This document shows, in pieces, positions 1-8,264 of a stretch of DNA of 64,000 nucleotides; the first letter of the stretch is position 1, and each line of letters begins with the position of its first letter. The DNA lies in NCBI GenBank assembly GCA_023406895.1, contig JAEXTV010000009.1, positions 4,878 through 68,877 of the forward strand, in the 5' to 3' direction. The notes under the pieces are model-generated. The model was given only the letters and a program-made list of their open reading frames with translations. It ran no database searches and was not told the DNA's origin. The translations under genes were made by a program, and so were the position numbers. The DNA comes from Bacillota bacterium (lineage in GTDB: Bacteria > Bacillota > Clostridia > Christensenellales > SZUA-584).

Positions 1-1
1 A

Positions 2-82
2 CTCGAACAGAAAAAGGCCGAATGGAAGCGCTATTCCAAGGGCGTGAATACTGTGATTGGAGAGCTGAACTATGCAAAATAG
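2..82 (+). CDS. C-terminal end of a PadR-family transcriptional regulator (partial)
   Basis: Only the last 26 codons are in the window, ending in TAG. The tail is charged and helical (EQKKAEWKRYSKGVNTVIGE), like the C-terminal dimerisation helix of small PadR regulators. It overlaps the start of the next gene by 11 bases, so the two are translationally coupled. PadR genes next to membrane proteins carrying a 'permease prefix' domain are a common Firmicutes pairing, and this context is the main support. The DNA-binding domain is off the left edge, so the family call is inference. Confidence 0.55.
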   Translation, partial: LEQKKAEWKRYSKGVNTVIGELNYAK

Positions 83-1373
83 AAATGAGTATCTCGATAC
101 GGTTTGTGAGCAGATTCGTTTCAAAGCAGCACGAAAAATGATAAGGGGCGAAATTGAAGCGCATATCGATGACAGAATTGCTGAAGGTAAGAGCGAAGAG
201 TTGGCCATTGCGGCGATGGGCGATGCCGTGCAGACAGGCAGGGCGCTGAACAGTGTTCACAGGCCGCGGCTGGAATGGCGTGTGCTGCTGTGCATGCTTC
301 TGCTGAGCGCTGCAAGCGTCTTTGTGACCGTGTGCATGACAGGATATGGAAATATCACCTTTTCTAATTCAATTGGCGCGCTTTTAAGACCCATGCTTGC
401 TGGTGTTTGCGCCGCGGCGGGGATTTATTTCTTAAACTATTCAATGCTTTTGCATGTTCGCTATGTGTTCTACGGAGCTGCTTTGTTTTGTGCCGCTGCT
501 TATTGTCTATTCTACGATCTGCTTCAGCCCTCTTCAGTAATGGAACTGCTTTCTCAAACATTTTTTTTCGTTGTATGCCCTCTGTTGTATTTTATTGGGC
601 TCATCGGAATCATAGAGAAGTACAGGGGCAGAGGAAGAAAAGGCATCATCATTATCTGCGTTTTAAGCGTACTCGCGATAGGCACAACCTACAGGATCGC
701 AGAGAGCTGCTCCTTTATGCTTATGATTGCTCTCCTGAGTGCCGCTGTTCCGATTTTGGGACGCTCTAAAAGATGTATAAACGGCATCATCTATGCGACG
801 CTCATTTTTGCAGCTTATGTCGCGAGCAGTATGCTGATCAATTACATCTATCATTTTCAGAGCATCGATTTTTCGGTGGATGCAGCCAATTCACAAGTTG
901 CGGATGTGTTAAAAAGCGCAAGGCTTATCGGCCCATCCCCGTTCTATATGAGTGAGCACGCGTATGATTTGGAAAGCAGCCATACATATTACGTGATGAC
1001 AGGCATCATCGGTGCCTACGGCTGGCTGGCCGGGCTCGGCGCAGCGTTGCTGTCCGGCGGACTTTATGCATGGATGTTAAGAAGAAGCCTGCAGGTCGCT
1101 CATACATATGGCCGCATGCTGGCTTTGGGTATTAGCGGATATTTTTTGGCGCGTTTTGTTCTCGCGATGCTCACAAATTTGGGGCTCACCGAGAGCTTTT
1201 GCAGCCTGCCGTTTCTAAGCTTCGGGCGTTTTGAATATCTGGCTGACGCGGTGCTCATGGGCCTTTTCCTTTCCGTCTGGCGCAGAAGCACGTTTATGAA
1301 AGACGAGGCAAGAGAAAACGCTGGTAAAGCAAGCAGCTGCTTTGGTAAAATAGCTGATACAAGACTGCATTAA
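72..1373 (+). CDS. FtsW/RodA/SpoVE-like membrane protein with N-terminal permease prefix domain
   Basis: A 433-residue integral membrane protein. Residues 1-70 form a soluble alpha-helical 'permease prefix' segment (CEQIR, EIEAHIDDR, AIAAMGDAVQTGRAL), as seen in PadR-linked membrane proteins. About ten hydrophobic segments follow. The last third looks like the end of the SEDS (FtsW/RodA/SpoVE) fold: a short loop, two long helices, then SFCSLPFLSFGRFEYLADAV where typical FtsW has GI.LPFISYGG. The glycine-serine detail of that motif is altered and the protein may not polymerise glycan. It overlaps the upstream PadR gene by 11 bases, so ligand- or stress-dependent control by PadR is likely. Function in envelope biology is inferred from the fold only. 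Confidence 0.7.
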   Translation: MQNRNEYLDTVCEQIRFKAARKMIRGEIEAHIDDRIAEGKSEELAIAAMGDAVQTGRALNSVHRPRLEWRVLLCMLLLSAASVFVTVCMTGYGNITFSNSIGALLRPMLAGVCAAAGIYFLNYSMLLHVRYVFYGAALFCAAAYCLFYDLLQPSSVMELLSQTFFFVVCPLLYFIGLIGIIEKYRGRGRKGIIIICVLSVLAIGTTYRIAESCSFMLMIALLSAAVPILGRSKRCINGIIYATLIFAAYVASSMLINYIYHFQSIDFSVDAANSQVADVLKSARLIGPSPFYMSEHAYDLESSHTYYVMTGIIGAYGWLAGLGAALLSGGLYAWMLRRSLQVAHTYGRMLALGISGYFLARFVLAMLTNLGLTESFCSLPFLSFGRFEYLADAVLMGLFLSVWRRSTFMKDEARENAGKASSCFGKIADTRLH

Positions 1374-1397
1374 AAAGGGACACAGCTCCCTTTTTTA
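1374..1397 (+). terminator. Rho-independent terminator after the FtsW-like gene
   Basis: AAAAGGGA, a six-base loop, TCCC and a T6 run follow directly after the TAA stop. The stem is short but the U-tract is clean. Confidence 0.65.
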
Positions 1398-1585
1398 TTT
1401 GTGCAAATTTGTTAAAATGAGTGTGGCCTATTTGGTGCGATTCGGTGGGGCTAAAATGGTCGCACCTGCATGAAAGCGAGGATCTGTTGAAGAGCTTAAG
1501 GGCTGCGCGCTGACGTTCAAGCTCGATATATGTCTGGCTGCTGATGACGCCAAATCATTCAATCTGCCCTCTTTGTAAGTGCATG

Positions 1586-1656
1586 AGGGAGTGAGCGCTT
1601 TAAGATGGGTTCACTCCCCAAGTCACCTATCGGTGACAGCCCTCTCGCGAGGGAAC
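1586..1656. repeat. Dispersed palindromic repeat, copy 1 (three stacked hairpins)
   Basis: The gap from 1398 to 1677 holds no gene. It contains three inverted repeats in a row: GGGAGTGA/TTCACTCCC, GTCACC-TATC-GGTGAC and CCCTC-TCGC-GAGGG. The middle hairpin recurs in degenerate form near 19462, 24082 and 27494, always between genes. It may also serve as a transcription end for the leftward acetyltransferase gene. Confidence 0.6.
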
Positions 1657-1677
1657 CATTATTTTTATAAATAGACT

Positions 1678-2172
1678 TCAGAGAGCTTTTTCGAGCGCAT
1701 AGTCATCCATAATGAAGCCGTTGCCGATATCCGTAACGCAGGCATACGCAACAGAGAAGCCGAGCCGCTCATACGCCGCAAGCGAGCCGGTGTTGTATTT
1801 GTTGCACTTGAGCGATAGATGAAGCAGACCAGATGCTTTCGCACGCTGCTCAATGCGGCTCACCATCGCGCGCGCAATGCCCAGCCCGCGGCAGCTTTGC
1901 CGCACGTAAAGCTTGCTTAAAAAAAGCGCTGTCCCGTCCGGCACCGCCGCGCTGTAGCCGCACGGCTCGCCATCTGCATAAGCGATGTCGTATACCGCGC
2001 CGCTTTGCATGTCCTGCACAATCGCCTCAGCCGACTGGAAATTCTCCAACATGTAGCGGATCTGATCCATCGTGATGATGTCCGCATAATGCTGCGTCCA
2101 TATTTCCTTCGCGAGCGCTTCGAGCAGCGGCGCGTCCGCAACAGCCGCTGCTTTAATCATGATGCTTGGCAT
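1678..2172 (-). CDS. GNAT family N-acetyltransferase
   Basis: A 164-residue single-domain Gcn5-related acetyltransferase that would move an acetyl group from acetyl-CoA to an unknown small molecule or protein amine. The acetyl-CoA pyrophosphate loop is visible as LYVRQSCRGLGIARAMV (Q/R-x-x-G-x-G/A), with the N-terminal LLEALAKEIWTQHY and the late helix GSLAAYERLGF typical of the family. It lies 3 bases downstream of the flavin reductase gene on the same strand, with a GAGG site inside that gene's end, so the two are co-transcribed. The substrate cannot be told from sequence. Confidence 0.85.
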   Translation of the reverse strand: MPSIMIKAAAVADAPLLEALAKEIWTQHYADIITMDQIRYMLENFQSAEAIVQDMQSGAVYDIAYADGEPCGYSAAVPDGTALFLSKLYVRQSCRGLGIARAMVSRIEQRAKASGLLHLSLKCNKYNTGSLAAYERLGFSVAYACVTDIGNGFIMDDYALEKAL

Positions 2173-2175
2173 AGG

Positions 2176-2682
2176 TTATACCTCGTACTGCGCGAGAATC
2201 TCACCGTAATAAAGCGTGTGCAGATTTCCTTCGTCGCGACCCGAATAATAGGAGTCGCGCACGTCGTCCGCCAGCAGATCGTTTTTAAAATCGTCTTCAT
2301 AGATCACGCGGCACTCAATCACAAGACCATGCGCGTCGATATGCGGCACCTGCACCTTTTGGGACGGTGCGAGTTTCAGACCGCAGAGCGCGATTTTATC
2401 GGTATCGCGGCCCGATTTGCTGCCGCAGACGCCGATTGTCTTCTTCATATCGTCATACGGCACAAAGACGGTGAATTCCTTATGCGCTTCGAGCAGCGCG
2501 TGCGTGTAACGGCTATGGCGGACAGGTGCGACAAAGACATTGCGTGTCCACATGATTGACGCCATCGCCCAGCCGATCGTCATCGCGTTGGGCTTATCCG
2601 TTCCCGTGATGAGCAGTGCGCCTTTCTCGGCAATCGTCTGCAGAGCGAGGCCTGTTTTGCTTAAGAGTTCATAATGGCTCAT
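2176..2682 (-). CDS. Flavin reductase-like FMN-binding split-barrel protein
   Basis: A 168-residue member of the flavin reductase-like / FMN-binding split-barrel family. The region around residues 20-60 (GALLITGTDKPNAMTIGW, then the APVRHSRYTHALL stretch) matches the FMN phosphate-binding part. The chosen ATG sits 7 bases after GGAGG; a TTG two codons upstream is too close to that site. It probably uses or delivers reduced FMN, but as many family members are small electron-transfer or 'FMN-binding' proteins the exact reaction is open. It is first of a two-gene unit with the acetyltransferase. Confidence 0.8.
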   Translation of the reverse strand: MSHYELLSKTGLALQTIAEKGALLITGTDKPNAMTIGWAMASIMWTRNVFVAPVRHSRYTHALLEAHKEFTVFVPYDDMKKTIGVCGSKSGRDTDKIALCGLKLAPSQKVQVPHIDAHGLVIECRVIYEDDFKNDLLADDVRDSYYSGRDEGNLHTLYYGEILAQYEV

Positions 2683-2713
2683 GGTCAAACCTCCGGTTTT
2701 TTATATCCAGCAC

Positions 2714-3175
2714 CTAAACGGTCAGATTCTTCTCAAAGCATACGCAGAGCGGATTGTTTTCATACGGGGCATAGTTTTCCATGCGTATGAATCCTCGTTT
2801 CACATATAGGGCCTGTGCCGCCGCCATATCCGCGGCCGTTTCGAGCACCGCACGTTTATAGCCGCTGGCTATAGCCAAATCTTCGAGACGCTGCATCACA
2901 ATGCCGCCGAGACCGAGCTTGCGATATTCGGGTTTTACATATATGCGCTTGACCTCCACGGATATGACATCGAATGGTTTGATGCCGCCGCACGCGCACG
3001 GAACATCATCACAGTACACGATAACGGCATGGAGAATGCCGTCCAGCGCGTTGAACGGATGAAAGCCGTCCATCACATCGGCGCCGTATGTGTCGATCAG
3101 CTGCGCGTCAAGCATTGTCACAAGGGCAACAAAATCGGAATGGTCTTTATCTGCATCGATCGCACGTATCACCAT
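2714..3175 (-). CDS. GNAT family N-acetyltransferase
   Basis: A second, unrelated acetyltransferase of 153 residues. The beta4-alpha3 acetyl-CoA motif is KRIYVKPEYRKLGLGGIVMQ (R-x-x-G-x-G), followed by the YKRAVLETAADM strand and the AQALYVKRGF helix. The start has AAGGAGCT upstream. It is transcribed leftward, 31 bases ahead of the flavin reductase gene, so all three genes may form one short operon. Substrate unknown. Confidence 0.85.
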   Translation of the reverse strand: MVIRAIDADKDHSDFVALVTMLDAQLIDTYGADVMDGFHPFNALDGILHAVIVYCDDVPCACGGIKPFDVISVEVKRIYVKPEYRKLGLGGIVMQRLEDLAIASGYKRAVLETAADMAAAQALYVKRGFIRMENYAPYENNPLCVCFEKNLTV

Positions 3176-3301
3176 GAAGCAGCTCCTTGTAAAACATAAT
3201 CGGCTTTTTCAATTATATCACATTTGCAAATCCCGCGAGTCATTATATCTGCATCAGATTAAAGGTTGAAAACGCGGGTGGCGGATGGTATCATAGGCGC
3301 T

Positions 3302-4222
3302 ATGAATATATGGCTTGTATTTGAAAAAGTCAGCATCATATTTGCGCTCGTCCTGCTCGGGTTCGCCTACAGTAAGCTGTTAAAACAAAAGGACCCGTCT
3401 GCATTATCCAAACTCGTGCTCAACGTATCGGTGCCTGCGAATATAATCTCCACCATCACGACCGCCGATTACAACGCGATCAAAACCGATCTGCCGGTAT
3501 TGATTCTCATTGCTGTTTGCATCACATCCGTGACGCTTGCATTGGGTTTTGTGTTGACAAGGGTGCTCAAAATGGAAAGCCGTGTGGAAAAGGCGGTTTA
3601 CCGCGGTGCACTCTTTTTTAACAATTACGCGTTTATGGGCTGGCCGATTTGCCGGGTGCTGCTCGGGCCCGAAGGATTTCTGTATGCCGCGCTTTACTCG
3701 ATACCGATTCATTTAATGTCTTACAGCATCACGCCCGCGCTCATAAAATCGGGGGCAGACAACAAAAAGGTGTTTGATAAAAGCATGCTGATCAATCTGC
3801 CGTTTTGTGCCACAGTCACAGGGCTCATCATACTGATGAGCGGTTTTCGGCTGCCCGAGAGCGTAACAGGCTTTTTTGATATGGTGGGCGTCACGCAGAC
3901 GCCGCTCTCCATGATGGTTGTCGGCATGATATTGGCCGGGGCCAATTTAAAGGATTTGGTAAAGGGCTTCAAGCCGTATGCTTTCTCGGTGCTTCGTCTG
4001 CTGATGCTGCCGGCGGCGGCCTTTTTGATACTTCGTGCCATTGGGCTCACCGGCTTGATGCTTAGCGTTCCGGTCATTATCACATCCATGCCGGCCGGCG
4101 CGATGGTTGTGGTGATTGCGCAAAAGCATGGGACTGACCCGCTGCTGACGTCGCGTCTCACTGTGATCAGCACGCTGCTGTCTATCCTCACCATTCCTTT
4201 GATATCGATGCTTGTTCTCTAA
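3302..4222 (+). CDS. AEC (auxin efflux carrier) family permease
   Basis: A 306-residue membrane protein with about ten transmembrane helices in two five-helix halves, the layout of AEC/bile-acid-fold transporters. Diagnostic parts include LSKLVLNVSVPANIISTI near the N-terminus, the NNYAFMGWP motif around residue 110 (NxxFMGxP in the family), and TPLSMMVVGMILA in the second half. In bacteria such proteins move organic acids such as malate, or other small anions. The ATG giving MNIWLVF was chosen because the frame upstream has no credible start. It is a single gene between the leftward acetyltransferase and the aldo/keto reductase. Confidence 0.85.
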   Translation: MNIWLVFEKVSIIFALVLLGFAYSKLLKQKDPSALSKLVLNVSVPANIISTITTADYNAIKTDLPVLILIAVCITSVTLALGFVLTRVLKMESRVEKAVYRGALFFNNYAFMGWPICRVLLGPEGFLYAALYSIPIHLMSYSITPALIKSGADNKKVFDKSMLINLPFCATVTGLIILMSGFRLPESVTGFFDMVGVTQTPLSMMVVGMILAGANLKDLVKGFKPYAFSVLRLLMLPAAAFLILRAIGLTGLMLSVPVIITSMPAGAMVVVIAQKHGTDPLLTSRLTVISTLLSILTIPLISMLVL

Positions 4223-4329
4223 TTGCGATTATCATAAAATGGAACCATTAAAATGGGGCCGAATTGGACCTTGCGGCGGCAAAGAGAATCCGTCACAATA
4301 CTATCGAATCATATTGTGAGGTAGAGAAT

Positions 4330-5469
4330 ATGGAGTATAACCAGTTCGGCAGTCTCGATAAAAAAATATCCCGCTTCGGCATGGGATGCATGCGTTATCC
4401 GAGGAAAACATTAAGCGACGGCACCGATGTGATCGACGAAGACGAAGCGATCAAAATGATACGCTATGCGATCGATCACGGCGTGAACTATTTTGATACG
4501 GCATATGCGTATCCCGGCAGCGAGGAGGTGCTCGGCAAAGCGCTTCAGGACGGGTACAGGGAAAAGGTTGTGATCGCAACAAAGCTTCCGATCGGAGATG
4601 TGAACAGCGAGGATGATCTGAAAAGAATTTACGACGAGCAGGTCAAACGGCTTGGCGTTGATGTGATTGATATCTACATCTTTCACTGTCTCGACCGCGG
4701 CAACTGGGAGAAGGTTAAAAAGTTCAACGGCATCAAGTTTTTTGAGCAGCTAAAAAACGAGGGCAAAATCCGGCAGATTGGCTTTTCGTTTCACAGTGAG
4801 TACGACTTGTTTGAGAATATTGTGGAAGCTTACGCGTGGGATATGTGCCTGATACAGTTTAATCTGCTCGATGACAACCATCAAGCGGGCGTGAAGGGGC
4901 TTAAATACGCGGCACAAAAGGGTATCAGCGTGGCCATCATGGAGCCGCTTAAAGGCGGCATGATCGCGAACAAAATACCCGCAGATGTGCAAAAGCTGCT
5001 GGACGGCTATGCAGAGCAACGCTCGCTTGTCGAGTGGGCGCTGCGTTTTGTCTATAACTTCCCGGAAGCCAAGGTGATACTGAGCGGCGTGAGCAGCATG
5101 GAGCAGCTCAAGGATAACATCCGGATATTTAACGAAGCTGCGCCAAATGTGCTGAGTGCTGAAGATTTGCAAATGCTCAAAGAGGTTAAAAACATATACA
5201 GGCAGCTGGTGAGGGTGGGCTGCAGCGGCTGCGGCTACTGTATGCCGTGCCCCGAGGGCATCAACATTCCCGAGATATTTAAGGTGTACAACGATCAGGC
5301 GCTTTCGGATTGGACCGAGTTTGGCAAGGTGTTTTACTCGCTGATGGTTTCCAACACGGGCAAAGACGCGACAAGCTGCATCGAATGCCGAAGCTGTGAG
5401 AGCCACTGCCCGCAGGGCATCGCAATTGCCGACGTGCTCAAGGAAGCGCACGCGAGCCTGACGGCCTAA
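4330..5469 (+). CDS. Aldo/keto reductase with C-terminal ferredoxin domain
   Basis: A 379-residue protein. Residues 1-270 form the aldo/keto reductase barrel with the catalytic Asp and Tyr in FDTAYAYPGSE, the Lys in ATKLP and the His in IFHCLDR. Residues 290-379 carry two cysteine clusters, CSGCGYCMPCPEGINI and CIECRSCESHCPQGI, expected to bind 4Fe-4S centres. This fusion is common in anaerobes, where electrons may pass between NAD(P)H, iron-sulphur clusters and a carbonyl substrate; the physiological substrate is unknown. The ATG preceded by GAGGTAG was preferred over an upstream TTG. A hairpin terminator follows the stop. Confidence 0.9.
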   Translation: MEYNQFGSLDKKISRFGMGCMRYPRKTLSDGTDVIDEDEAIKMIRYAIDHGVNYFDTAYAYPGSEEVLGKALQDGYREKVVIATKLPIGDVNSEDDLKRIYDEQVKRLGVDVIDIYIFHCLDRGNWEKVKKFNGIKFFEQLKNEGKIRQIGFSFHSEYDLFENIVEAYAWDMCLIQFNLLDDNHQAGVKGLKYAAQKGISVAIMEPLKGGMIANKIPADVQKLLDGYAEQRSLVEWALRFVYNFPEAKVILSGVSSMEQLKDNIRIFNEAAPNVLSAEDLQMLKEVKNIYRQLVRVGCSGCGYCMPCPEGINIPEIFKVYNDQALSDWTEFGKVFYSLMVSNTGKDATSCIECRSCESHCPQGIAIADVLKEAHASLTA

Positions 5470-5479
5470 ACAAAGAAGA

Positions 5480-5520
5480 GCCGATACATACGGCGGTTGA
5501 CGGTATCGGCAGTATTTTTA
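5480..5520 (+). terminator. Probable terminator after the ferredoxin-type aldo/keto reductase
   Basis: GCCGATAC and GTATCGGC form an 8-bp stem with a 15-base loop, followed by ATTTTTA. It begins 11 bases after the stop codon. Confidence 0.6.
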
Positions 5521-5533
5521 CTGATCATATGAG

Positions 5534-5568
5534 AAAACCGGGGAATAGCAAGGCTGTTCTCCGGTTTT
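5534..5568. repeat. Inverted repeat, possible bidirectional terminator
   Basis: AAAACCGGGGAA pairs with TTCTCCGGTTTT, giving A-rich and T-rich flanks on either strand. It could stop transcription from either neighbour. The rest of the gap from 5470 to 5812 holds only this hairpin, the preceding terminator and a dispersed repeat. Confidence 0.45.
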
Positions 5569-5608
5569 GTTACTTCCGAACGTAAACTCAATCGTTTGAC
5601 TTATGAAC

Positions 5609-5661
5609 GCTTTTCTCCTTGAGAAGAAGGTGTTGCGAAGCACCGGATGATGTGTCAAAAA
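5609..5661 (-). repeat. Dispersed intergenic repeat, family 2, copy 1
   Basis: On the minus strand this stretch reads TTTTTGACACATCATCCGG, then TGCTTCGCA and a CTTCT..AGGAGAA hairpin. A near-identical copy is at 23988-24047 on the plus strand. The two copies share about 45 of 52 positions by eye. Both lie between genes and have no coding capacity. Confidence 0.7.
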
Positions 5662-5812
5662 TGGTTGGTAAAAGAATACCTCATCAGCCGCCTGTCGCAA
5701 TAACATTCTTCTCAATGAAGGCGTAAAGAATGAATGCATTGCTGCTATTAAGGGCAGCCATCAACACTTTTTGCGAAGACGCGGTCTTTGGATCTCAATG
5801 CATTATATTGGC

Positions 5813-6238
5813 TTAAAACTCGCTCAAATCCAAATCATAATTTTTGAGGCCATGATAGTAATTGCCGCGTTGTGCTGTGAATTTAAACACGCAGTAATCG
5901 GGATCATTCACGCCCTGCGGGTAGTACATTTCAAAGCCGTCGCGCCACAGCTTGATGCGGTGCGCCTGATCGGTGCAGACCTCGATATGCCCGACAAGCA
6001 TGAGGCCGCGGTAATCGGGCTCCGCGAAAAAATACACGCAGGCTTTGGGGTTATCTATAAACTGTTTTGTGCGCTTTGCGGAATAGTTGGTGGAAAAATA
6101 GTGGACAGGCAGGCCGTCGTGCTCGAGCGCAAGCATGCCTTTTGTGTTGGGAAAGCCGCCCGCATCCACCGAGGAGACGATCGCCACATTGGCGTTTTCA
6201 AACAGATCATAAATTTCTTTTTTTATCAGGTCAGTCAT
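5813..6238 (-). CDS. Pyridoxamine 5'-phosphate oxidase family (FMN-binding) protein
   Basis: A 141-residue split-barrel protein of the pyridoxamine phosphate oxidase-like superfamily. The first strand (NVAIVSSVDAGGFPNTKGM), the VHYFSTNYSAKRTKQF segment and the NPKACVYFF strand are typical of the small 'general stress protein 26'-like branch that binds FMN or related cofactors. Its ATG overlaps the stop of the MarR-type gene by four bases (ATGA), so the two are translated as a coupled pair. It is likely a redox or stress protein under control of that regulator; true oxidase activity on vitamin B6 is not implied. Confidence 0.8.
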   Translation of the reverse strand: MTDLIKKEIYDLFENANVAIVSSVDAGGFPNTKGMLALEHDGLPVHYFSTNYSAKRTKQFIDNPKACVYFFAEPDYRGLMLVGHIEVCTDQAHRIKLWRDGFEMYYPQGVNDPDYCVFKFTAQRGNYYHGLKNYDLDLSEF

Positions 6239-6675
6239 TGTTTTTTCTCACTTTCTGTTAAATTGGCAAGGATTCTGTCTAACGTGTGCTCGAAGCGGAC
6301 GATTTCTTCCTTCGAGAGCCCGCGATAGAATATCGCGGCCATTTCGTTTGACACGCGTGCATAGTCTTCGCTGAGCAGCTTTGCTTTTTCCGTGAGACGG
6401 ATGATGATCTGGCGCCGATCGGACGGCTCGGTACTGCGTATGATGAGGCCTTGATTTTCGAGACGGTCAAGCATACCCGTCAGCGTTGTTTTGGCGAGCC
6501 CTGTCTGTCGCGAGAGCGCCACGATGGGTAGCGCGTCCTTTTGCCACAGTACATAGAGAATGCGCCCCTGCGCGCCGTTGAACGCATCCACGCCGCTTTT
6601 GGCGAGCAGCTTTTCGAAAATGCGCCCTTGAACCTGCTTGATTTGTGAAATAAGAAAACCCCCGCGTGTGTTCAT
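6235..6675 (-). CDS. MarR family transcriptional regulator
   Basis: A 146-residue winged-helix regulator. The core reads VALSRQTGLAKTTLTGMLDR (helix-turn-helix) followed by LENQGLIIRSTEPSDRRQII (wing), the classic MarR signature including the DR motif. AGGAGG stands eight bases before the ATG. It is the first gene of a two-gene operon with the FMN-binding protein and its own promoter carries a perfect 10-bp palindrome, so autoregulation is likely. The inducer is unknown. Confidence 0.92.
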   Translation of the reverse strand: MNTRGGFLISQIKQVQGRIFEKLLAKSGVDAFNGAQGRILYVLWQKDALPIVALSRQTGLAKTTLTGMLDRLENQGLIIRSTEPSDRRQIIIRLTEKAKLLSEDYARVSNEMAAIFYRGLSKEEIVRFEHTLDRILANLTESEKKQ

Positions 6676-6695
6676 GCCGTATCCTCCTATATCGG

Positions 6696-6724
6696 ATAGT
6701 ACTATATAGAACCAAGGGTGTCAA
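6696..6724 (-). promoter_or_regulatory. MarR operon promoter with overlapping palindrome
   Basis: On the minus strand TTGACA (6719-6724) is followed after exactly 17 bases by TACTAT (6696-6701). The -10 box lies inside the perfect palindrome ATAGTACTAT (6696-6705), and the start codon is 20 bases further. A bound MarR dimer would block polymerase. Confidence 0.75.
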
Positions 6725-7027
6725 GCGCATTTTGGATATTTTTGGTTGTTTCGCAATTTAAGACAAAAGAGGAGTCTTGGTTCAAGTATTGTTATAGTTT
6801 TTTGATGAGATCATTGATTTTGAAATAACATATAGGGGCATTGAGTCTGCCGTTGAGGGATGCGCAGACTCAGGACATAGTGCCACTGGGACAGCACTAT
6901 TGATATGCATGCGATTTTCGCTATCGGCAGATTGCTTACCGACAGGTGATAGGCTGAAGGCATCAGGGGCGGTTTCATTCGTTGATGTGGTGATAATATC
7001 AACTCCGGTTTGCGCTGCAACAGCAGC
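6725..7027. other. Intergenic stretch without recognisable gene
   Basis: About 300 bases between the MarR promoter and the alcohol dehydrogenase terminator. A leftward open frame exists but has no ribosome binding site, no family motifs and runs through the terminator hairpin, so I do not call it. Confidence 0.5.
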
Positions 7028-7062
7028 AAAAAAAAGAGAGACGTGACAATAGCGCACGTCTC
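7028..7062 (-). terminator. Strong terminator of the alcohol dehydrogenase operon
   Basis: On the minus strand GAGACGTG, a nine-base loop and CACGTCTC form an 8-bp GC-rich stem, followed by a TCTTTTTTTT tract. It is about 20 bases past the stop codon. Confidence 0.9.
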
Positions 7063-7082
7063 CTGTATATAAGGGATTGGTT

Positions 7083-8246
7083 TTACTTATAGGATTGTTC
7101 AAGAATCGCAATCACATCGCTGTGCGTAATCTCGCACGGATCAACGTCGAACAGACCGCCCATCGTGTCGCGCGCGTTGGTTGCTAGCGCGGGGATTTCG
7201 TCCCGGGAAATACCGTAATCGGACATCTTGAGCGCATCCACGCCGCATTGAACCTGCAGATCTTTGAGCACCTCCACAAAATCCAACGGCTGCGCCGCAT
7301 CCGGCTTGCCGAGCGCTTTGGCCATATTGATGAGCCGCTCATCACACACGCCCGATTTTGCGAGCAGCGTGTAATATGCACAGCTGATCATGATGAGGCC
7401 CGCGCCGTGTTCGAGCTTCGGATGGTGCGCGCTCAGCGCGTGCTCGATCGAATGCTCCGAGGTGCAGCCCGAAGTGGATTCCACAATGCCCGCCAGCGTG
7501 TTGGCCAGTGCGACATCGGCGCGCGCGGCTTCATCGCTGCCGTCGGCAACGGCGTTGGGCAGGCTTGTGCCGATCAGCGCAATGGCTTTGAGCGCGAATA
7601 GATCGCTCATCTCGTTTGCCATGCTGTTGATGTAGCCTTCGGTGCTGTGAAACAGCGCGTCGAAGCCCTGAAAGGCGGTCAGATGCGGCGGCACCGTCAT
7701 CATCAGGTCTGGATCGACAACGGAGAGCACGGGGAACGTTTTGTCGTTGCCAAAGCCGATTTTCTCATTGCCGTTAGTAATCACTGCCCACGGGTCCGCT
7801 TCGGTGCCGGTGCCCGCTGTGGTTGTAACGGCAACCACAGGCAGCGGTGCATTTGGCACGGGTTGGCCTTTGCCGGTTCCTCCAAAAATATAATCCCAGT
7901 AGTCGCCGTCGTTCGCCGCCATCACCGCAATGGCTTTGGCTGAATCGATCGCGCTGCCGCCGCCGAGGCCGACGATGAAATCGCAGCCGGTGCTTTTTGC
8001 GAGCGCCGCTCCTTCCATCACATGGTCTTTAATCGGGTTAGACAGTATTTTGTCGAACAGCACATAATCAACTGCGGCCAGTGTGAGCTCGTTTTCCAGT
8101 TGTGCGAGATACCCATACTTTTTGACGGATTGGCCGGACGAGGTGACAATCAGAGCTTTATTTCCCGGCAGCGCCTGCGTGTGCAGGCGTTTAAGCTGGC
8201 CCTTGCCAAACAAGATGCGTGTTGGCATATAATAATTAAAACTCAT
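7083..8246 (-). CDS. Iron-containing alcohol dehydrogenase
   Basis: A 387-residue group III alcohol dehydrogenase, which interconverts alcohols and aldehydes with NAD(P)H. Residues 90-110 give the dinucleotide motif GLGGGSAIDSAKA; AVTTTAGTGTEAD lies near 140; the metal site is formed by the Asp in this region and the His residues in FDALFHSTEGY and EHSIEHALSAHHPKLEHGAG. Length is normal for the family. It lies 18 bases downstream of an aldo/keto reductase in an operon whose promoter has a MerR-type spacer and an AdhR-like operator, which points to a role in aldehyde detoxification rather than bulk fermentation. Confidence 0.93.
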   Translation of the reverse strand: MSFNYYMPTRILFGKGQLKRLHTQALPGNKALIVTSSGQSVKKYGYLAQLENELTLAAVDYVLFDKILSNPIKDHVMEGAALAKSTGCDFIVGLGGGSAIDSAKAIAVMAANDGDYWDYIFGGTGKGQPVPNAPLPVVAVTTTAGTGTEADPWAVITNGNEKIGFGNDKTFPVLSVVDPDLMMTVPPHLTAFQGFDALFHSTEGYINSMANEMSDLFALKAIALIGTSLPNAVADGSDEAARADVALANTLAGIVESTSGCTSEHSIEHALSAHHPKLEHGAGLIMISCAYYTLLAKSGVCDERLINMAKALGKPDAAQPLDFVEVLKDLQVQCGVDALKMSDYGISRDEIPALATNARDTMGGLFDVDPCEITHSDVIAILEQSYK

Positions 8247-8264
8247 TTTTAATGTCCTTTCTGT

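Noticed and set aside
6782..7111. Leftward open frame of about 109 codons downstream of the iron alcohol dehydrogenase
   Set aside because: It runs through the strong terminator hairpin, has no ribosome binding site and shows no family motif.
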